From Lunularia cruciata (Eukaryota > Streptophyta > Marchantiopsida > Lunulariales > Lunulariaceae): a stretch of DNA of 64,000 nt. The DNA is taken from the NCBI GenBank assembly GCA_948567375.1, contig OX419757.1:72919836-72983835 (forward strand), read 5' to 3'. This document shows, one piece after another, positions 58,309 through 64,000 of the stretch (the first letter of the stretch is position 1; every line of letters begins with the position of its first letter). The notes below the pieces were generated by a model. That model was not told the DNA's origin, searched no databases, and saw nothing but the letters and a program-made list of their open reading frames with translations. The position numbers were made by a program, and so were the translations under genes.

Positions 58309-58956
58309 GTTCCCCAAGATGAATCTAAACACTCAAACATACTTTTAGTTGATCTCAAACTTCTCATGCATGAGATCTCTACTCTGCAGAATTGACCCTT
58401 CCTCACAATGTCACTCAAATCTCCCAACCAATATGTCACAGTCCTCTGAAATTTTCCACACTTGATTACAACTCCAGGGCGTCCCTCCCTGCAAAATTTC
58501 AGATCTTTTCATTAAGCCATTTGGCCTATACACCTTTCTATTCAGCACCCATATTTCAGATTTGGTCTGAAAACCACCCCCTTCACTTCAAAAACTCATA
58601 ACGCCCTGCGCAAGACCAATCTCTCTCTAATTTTTGTGGCAGCGGGTAGAAGACAATGCACTGAATTTTCTTGGAAATTTTTAGGACAATTCACTGAAAA
58701 TTGAAGAAATGGCAGACTCTGTACAATTTTCCAGAGAGCATGCAGTTGCGAGAGCACTTTACCCTATCAACTTTCAAAAATTCTAGCCTAGTGCGCATAG
58801 AAGCTCTCACAATAATTTCAAGTGTGCTAACTGAAAGATAACCCAAGCTATCATGTGTAGAAATCTCAAGTCCAGATCTTAAACTTGACATTTTGCCCAA
58901 AATCACCTTAATCCCCAAAATCTGCAATCCACCTCACACAATCTCTCCAATTCCTC

Positions 58957-59127
58957 TCATGTGTACAAGATGTACAAAATCACCTCAAAGACATCATAAT
59001 GAACTACAGGGTATACAAATGGATCTTGGTTCTCTAACATAAGTTCAGCCCTCTCCTCTCCTAATGTTCTCTCCAAGTGAGCTCTCATAGCCTCCTTCTG
59101 CCTAATGTAGAATTGGACGCGGAACAT
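58957..59127 (-). CDS. GyA-3 leader ORF (microprotein, 56 residues)
   Basis: Deduced protein identical to GyA-1 and GyA-2 copies. Confidence 0.7.
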   Translation of the reverse strand: MFRVQFYIRQKEAMRAHLERTLGEERAELMLENQDPFVYPVVHYDVFEVILYILYT

Positions 59128-59168
59128 TATCTTGCCTTCTAGAGAGGTCCCGGCAACGGAACCAAAAA

Positions 59169-59847
59169 TGTGAGCCGGCCTGTCTCTCACTCAAGATGAA
59201 CCTCTGATGGCTATTATGGTAGCGCACCATGGACTAAGAAGGCAAGGAACCCCAACTCCATCATACTCCTCCAAGGCTAACACTCCAAGACTCAAGACAT
59301 TGCTCACTAGAGAACTCAATGAGAGAGAGATAGTTGCAAATGAAAAGATGATGAGTACCTCCTCACCCCTTGTTTATATACTTGTGAAATAGTTACGTAC
59401 CAAAGTTACTAATTACCGTAGTAACTCAAGTTACTAGACTAAAAGTCATGTAAAGTCAAAAAGTAGAAAGGAATATCCATTCACATGGGCATATTCCCCT
59501 TATCTTGACCCAACCACTAAAGCAAGGATTCCTTCACATGGGCTATCCTTGGACTAAAGAAGAATCCAAAACAAAAAGGCTTGCGGGCCCAAGAGTTCTC
59601 AACTCTTTCCTCAAAGCCAAACACCTAGGAATAATACCAAGTCAACACACTAAAATCCAAAATAGTGGTGCTCATCTTTTCTACTTCCTCTAAAGTAAGG
59701 TCCCATCTATCTTAGCTATGACTAACTTTAGCTAACCATGCCTAATATAGAACCATCCTTTATCTCTATATAAATAATATCTCTTAAGTACTTGTAATAC
59801 CAAGCTAAATATCACAATACCACACACAAGCACAAATGGGTGTTACA
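59169..59847 (-). repeat. GyA-3 5' LTR
   Basis: 679 bp; primer-binding site of the GyA type lies just inside, at about 59146-59164. Confidence 0.94.
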
Positions 59848-60235
59848 GGATAGAGGAGTGACAGGAAAGAAGAAATTTTAAGTTGAGAAGTTGGCCTGGG
59901 CAGGAATTGAAGAAAAGGTTTTTTTTCAGGAGATGTCTAGGGAGGACAGAGGAGTGACAGGAGAGAAGAAATTTTGAGTTGAGAAGTTGGCCTGGGTAGG
60001 AACTAAAGAAAAGGGTTTTTTTGGGAGATGTCTAGGGAGGATAGAGGAGTGATAGGAAAGAAGAAATTTTGAGTTGAGAAGCTAGCTTGGGCAGGAACTA
60101 AGGAAAAGGGTTTTTTCAGGAAATATTTAGGAAGGACAGAGGAGTGACAGGAGAGAAGAAATTTTGAGTTGAGAAGCTGGCCTGGGCAGGAACTAAAGAA
60201 AAGGGTCTTTCGGGGGATGTTTAGGGAGGGCAAGC
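59848..60235 (+). repeat. R1 tandem array, right segment
   Basis: About four more units of the R1 repeat described at 51479-52048. Confidence 0.88.
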
Positions 60236-60277
60236 TTGGACAGGAGGAGTGAATTGTCGAGTTGGGCAAGAGTACTG

Positions 60278-61550
60278 TTAGGGCTTGAGAGTGCAGGGCA
60301 AAAAGTATCTCTTCTCAAGAGAGTGAGGGACTTTGCAGGAGAGAGAGTGCTAGGACAGAAGGGAAATTTTTGCATGAGGACGGTTAGGGCTTGAGAGTGC
60401 AGAGTAGAAAGTGTTTCTTCTCAAGAGAGTGAAGGACTTTGCAGGAGAGAGAGTGTTGGGACAGAAGGGAAATTTTTGCAAGAGGACTATTAGGGCTTGA
60501 GAGTGCATGGCAGAAAGTTTTTCTTCTCAAGAGAGTGAAGGACTTTGCAAGAGAGAGAGTGTTGGGCCAAAAGGGAAATTTTTGTAGGAGGACTGTTAGG
60601 GCTTGAGAGTGCAAGGCAGAAACTGTTTCTTCTCAAGAGAGTGAAGGACTTTGCAGGAGAGAGAGTGCTGGGACAAAAGGGAAATTTTCACATGAGGACT
60701 GTTAGGGCTTGAGAGAGCAGGGCAAGAAAGAGATTTCTTCTCAAAGGAATGAAGGATGTGTAGGAGAGTAGTGCTTGGACAGATGAGAAATTTTCACATG
60801 ATGGTTAGGGCTTGAGAGAGCAGGGCAAGAAAGAGTTTTCTTCTCAAAGGAATGAAGGATGTGCAAGAGAGTAAGTGTTGGGACAGAAGGGAAGTTTTTG
60901 CAAGAGGACTGTTAGGGCTTTAGAGAGCAGGGCAAGAAGGAGTTTTATTCTCAAAGGAATGAAGAATGTGGAGGAGAGTAAGTGCTTGGACAGAAGAGAA
61001 ATTTTTGCATGAAGATGTTAGGGCTTGAGACAGCAGGGCAAGAAAGAGATTTCTTCTTGAAGGAATGAAGGATGTGCAGGAGAGTAAGTGTTGGGACAAA
61101 AGGGAAATTTTTGCAGGAGGAATGTTAGGGCTTGAGAGAGCAGGGCAAGAAGTAGTTTTATTCTCAAAGGAATGAAGGATGTGCAAGAGAGTAGGTGCTT
61201 GGACAGAAGAGAAATTTTTGCATGAAGATGTTAGGGCTTGAGACAGCAGGGCAAGAGAGGGTTTTCTTCTCGAAGGAATGGAGCATGTGCAAGAGAGTAA
61301 GTGCAAGGACAGAAAGGAAATTTTTGCAGGAGGACTGTTAGGGCTTGGGAGTGCAGGGCAGAAAGTGTTTCTTCTCAAGAGAGTGAAGGACTTTGTAGGA
61401 GAGAGAGGGCTGGACAGAAAGGAAATTTTTGCAAGAAAGCAGAGGGCTTGAGAGTGCAGGGCAAAAAGTGTTTCTTCTCAAGAAAATGAAGGACTATGCA
61501 GGAGAGAGAGGGCTGGACAGAAAGGAAATTTTTTGCAGGAGAGCTGAGGG
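60278..61550 (+). repeat. R2 tandem array
   Basis: About twelve copies of a unit of about 106 bp, each with GTTAGGGCTTGAGAGWGCAG, TTTCTTCTCAAGAGAGTGAA, GAGAGAGTGCTGGGACAGAA and GGGAAATTTTTGC. Copies fall into two sub-types (GAGTGCAG outer, GAGAGCAG inner). No coding content; long frames on the other strand are repeat artefacts. Confidence 0.9.
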
Positions 61551-61734
61551 CGTTTCATAGAACAAACTTTGGCTAAGAACAGAAACCTTGCAAGGAGGCA
61601 TTGATGGGAGTGTTGCTGGAAGGTGAAGGAAGAGGTCCGGAGGGTGAGTTGTCTTTATTGTTGTCGGACAGAGTGTGTGTGAAAATTGCCAGCTGAAATG
61701 ATTTTTTGTCATAATTTAGTGCAAACATTGTATG
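61551..61734 (+). other. Unassigned spacer
   Basis: About 180 bp between R2 and a GyA fragment. No gene or recognised repeat. Confidence 0.5.
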
Positions 61735-62637
61735 AATTGTTTGATTTTATTTGATTCAAGAGAGTGCAAAAGAAGTTTTTGCCTAAGTACTTTTGACCTT
61801 TCATAGTGGAGAAGGTGCGGGGAAATTACACCTTTGATCTCAAGGAGTTGGGAGGAAGATACTTTGATAGGATTAACCATGATAATTTGAAGATATATTA
61901 TAGAAGGTAGAGAGACCTTCACTTTGAGGACAAAGTGGAAACTTAGTCTAGGGGTAAATGTAACACCCATTTGTGCATGTGTGTGGTATTGTGATATTTA
62001 GTTTGGTATTAAAAGTACTTGAGAGATATTATTTATATAGAGATAAAGGATGGTTCTACATTAGTCATGATTAGCTAAAGTTAGTCATAGCTAAGATAGA
62101 GGGGAACTTACTTTAGAAGAAGTAAAAAAGATGAGCACCACAATTTTGGATTCTAGTGTGTTGACTTGGTATTATTCCTAGGTGTTTGGCTTTGAGAACT
62201 CTTGGGCCCGCAAGCCTTTTTGTTTTGGATTCTTCTATAGTCCAAGGATAGCCCATGTGAAGGAATCCTTGACTTAGTGGTTGGGTCAAGATAAGATTAC
62301 ATGCTAGTGGAATATGCCCATGTGGATAGATATTCCTTTCTACTTTTTGACTTTACTTGACTTTTAGTCTAGTAACTTGATTTATTGCGGTAATAAGTAA
62401 CTTTGGTACGTAACTATTTCATAAGTATATAAACAAGGGGTGAATAGGTACTCAACATCCTTTCATTTGTAACTATCTCTCTCTCATTTAGTTCTCTAGT
62501 GAGCAATGTCTTGAGTCTTGGAGTGTTAGCCTTGGAGGAGTATGATGGAGTTGGAGTTCCTTGCCTTCTTAGTCCATGGTACGCTACCATAATAGCCATC
62601 AGAGGTTCATCCTGAGTGAGAGACAAGCTGACTCATA
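61735..62637 (+). mobile_element. Truncated GyA fragment: integrase tail plus 3' LTR
   Basis: Plus-strand GyA sequence equivalent to the last part of integrase (KKFLPKYF region), the purine run AGTCTAGGGGTAAA, and a 3' LTR at 61959-62637. 5' part absent. It lies against the GyE-1 s repeat. Decayed and older than GyA-1 to GyA-3. Confidence 0.85.
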
Positions 62638-62936
62638 GTCCATTCTAGCCATGAACTCAAAGGCTCAACATCAGAGAAGTGAGCTCTTTGGAGTTGCATT
62701 TCCAGGGTATACTCTTGATTTTGACCTAGGTCTCATCCCAATGGTCCTACTGATGGCACACCCAATGGTGCAGACAATGCAAATGACGGTGGGTCCCACC
62801 ATGAAGTCAATACTCTAAACACAAAATTTGACCGTCAAAAAGTAGTCTATGAGTAACTACCAAAATGCCTCTTACTACTATCACTGGAACTCCAATGTCC
62901 AAGCAATCTAGATACGACACTACAAATAGTGTGACA
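62638..62936 (-). repeat. GyE-1 5' s repeat, partial
   Basis: Matches GyE-2 from about 38965 to 39273, ending GTGACA, then catc and GyB-1 sequence. This fixes the right edge of GyE-1. Confidence 0.85.
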
Positions 62937-63370
62937 CATCCTTGCCCAAGACAAAGCAAGGTCACATAGCAATTGTGGTGTTTGTGGATAAGCTTAGTAG
63001 CAAATCCATTTGGCATCAACCATTGATATTTTAGATGCTCCAACATTGGCACAAATCTACTTTGATAATATATTCAAGCATCATGGGATGCCACATGTAC
63101 TCATCTTCAATCGTGATCCTCACTTCATGGGAAACTTTTGTCAAGCACCCTTCCAAATACTCAACACCAAGCTTGCTTTGTCCACGGCATGTCATCCTCA
63201 AACTAATGGACAAAATGAACATGCAAATTGTATCTTGGAGGATATGCTTAATGCCTTCATCAACATTCACCATACCAATTGTGATGAATGTCTTGTAGCT
63301 ATGGAGTTTGCATAAAATAATTCCAAGCATGCAAGCACCAGATTCTCTCCTTTCTTCCTCAATTTTTTCA
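62937..63370 (+). pseudogene. GyB-1 integrase core, right part
   Basis: Continues the GyB-1 integrase where it stopped at 3154, equivalent to GyB-2 about 28738-29170 (core around DRDP and TDGQTERAN equivalents). Decayed. Confidence 0.88.
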
Positions 63371-64000
63371 TGTAACACCCATTTGTACATGTGTGTGGTA
63401 TTGTGATATTTAGCTTGGTATTACAAGTACTTGAGAGATATTATTTATATAGAGATAAAGGATGGTTCTACATTAGTCAAGATTAGCTAAAGTTAGTCAT
63501 AGCTAAGATAGTGGGGACCTTACTTTAGAGGAAGTGGAAAAGATGAGCACCACTATTTTGGATTCTAGTGTGATGACTTGGTATTATTCTTTGGTGTTTG
63601 GCTTTGAGGAAAGAGTTGAGAACTCTTGGGCCCGCAAACCTTTTTGTTTTGAATTCTTCTATAGTCCAAGGATAGCCCTTGTGAGGGAATCCTTGACTTA
63701 GTGGTTGGGCAAGATAAGATCACATGCTTAGTGGAAAATGTCCATGTGGATGGATATTCCTTTATACTTTTTGACTTTACTTGACTTTTAGCCTAGTGAC
63801 TTGAGTTACTCTAGTAATTAGTAACTTTGGTGTGTAATTATTTCACAAGTATATACACAAGGGGTGAGGAGGTACTCATCATCCTTTCATTTGCAACCAT
63901 CTCTCTCTCATTGAATTCTCTAGTGAGCAATGTCTTGAGTCTTGGAGTGTTAGCCTTGGAGAAGGATGATGGAGTTGGGGTTCCTTGCCTTCTTGGTCCA
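63371..64000 (+). repeat. GyA LTR, plus strand, cut by window end
   Basis: Begins TGTAACACCC inside GyB-1 integrase; about 630 of 679 bp are in view. Whether it is a lone LTR or the 5' end of a full element cannot be seen. Confidence 0.88.

Larger units (their letters stand above)
52049..59847 (-). mobile_element. GyA-3, near full-length Ty3/gypsy element
   Basis: 7,799 bp, LTRs at 52049-52727 and 59169-59847 differing at about five positions (0.7%), inserted in the R1 array with ggac/ggat edges. Same layout as GyA-1. About five breaks in pol; otherwise young. Confidence 0.93.
3155..62936 (-). mobile_element. GyE-1, old methyltransferase-bearing Ty3/gypsy element (whole span, with nested insertions)
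   Basis: Five separated stretches (3155-4894, 12699-14350, 16328-19132, 42437-43813, 62638-62936) are collinear with the younger copy GyE-2 when read on the minus strand. Its outer edges abut GyB-1 sequence, with the 4-bp duplication catc at each side, so it is a single insertion later split by other elements. Parts seen are the 3' repeat block, integrase end with PHD finger, integrase, RNase H, reverse transcriptase, methyltransferase, protease edge, zinc knuckles of gag, and part of the 5' repeat. Part of the 5' end is missing. It has dozens of breaks and is a fossil older than all the elements inside it. Confidence 0.88.

Noticed and set aside
60003-61378. Minus-strand open frames of 60-150 residues across R1/R2, rich in Ser, Leu and Phe
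   Set aside because: Periodic translation of tandem repeats, no start context or family similarity.
1-64000. tRNA or rRNA genes, CRISPR arrays, host protein genes, LINEs with poly-A tails
   Set aside because: None seen; tRNA-like matches are only primer-binding sites, and the repeats are LTRs or satellite-like arrays.
1-64000. Envelope gene, pararetrovirus movement protein or Polinton genes
   Set aside because: No such domains; all coding content fits Ty3/gypsy gag-pol plus the accessory ORFs listed.

Overview
This window looks like a gene-free block of a large, transposon-filled plant nuclear genome. I see no host gene, rRNA, tRNA or CRISPR array. Nearly every base belongs to Ty3/gypsy LTR retrotransposons nested up to five levels deep. 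The element types (two chromoviruses with integrase chromodomains, one family like the plant OTA/Tat-Athila branch, one with a DNMT3-like methyltransferase) point to a streptophyte with heavy repeat load, such as a fern, lycophyte, gymnosperm or charophyte. The sequence alone does not settle which.

Family names here are local. GyA (minus-strand copies 1-3, plus-strand pieces) is about 7.8 kb with 679-bp LTRs. GyB (old copy GyB-1, young copy GyB-2) and GyC are plus-strand chromoviruses. GyE (old GyE-1, younger GyE-2) is a minus-strand gypsy element carrying a cytosine methyltransferase domain and a PHD finger. GyD is an unclassified non-coding element.

Nesting, outermost first: GyB-1 (1-3154 and 62937-63370) was hit by GyE-1 (3155-62936, target duplication catc). 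GyE-1 was then hit by GyA-1 (4895-12698), GyD (14351-16327), GyA-2 (19133-42436), a second GyD-like body from 43814 holding tandem repeats, and a truncated GyA (about 61735-62637). GyA-2 was hit by GyE-2 (23754-39273), which was hit by GyB-2 (24601-30243). The GyD-like body was hit by a lone GyA LTR (44177-51478), itself hit by GyC (44445-51057), and by GyA-3 (52049-59847). A further GyA LTR runs off the right edge from 63371.

Three things stand out. (1) GyA, GyB and GyC, three separate gypsy families, all carry small ORFs of about 55-75 residues before gag that share one pattern (an FG or LG pair, then P-hydrophobic-PVV-x-Y, ending in a Y-[ILV]-L-type tail at the stop). GyA and GyC have two each. 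I know of no name for this family. (2) GyE carries a DNMT3-like cytosine methyltransferase between protease and reverse transcriptase, in two independent insertions, plus a PHD finger at the integrase end. (3) GyE ends are arranged s-ORFs-t-s-t, a split-direct-repeat layout known from tyrosine-recombinase elements, although GyE has a DDE integrase and makes 4-bp target duplications. The GyB LTR also holds a dense row of perfect heat-shock elements just upstream of its TATA box.
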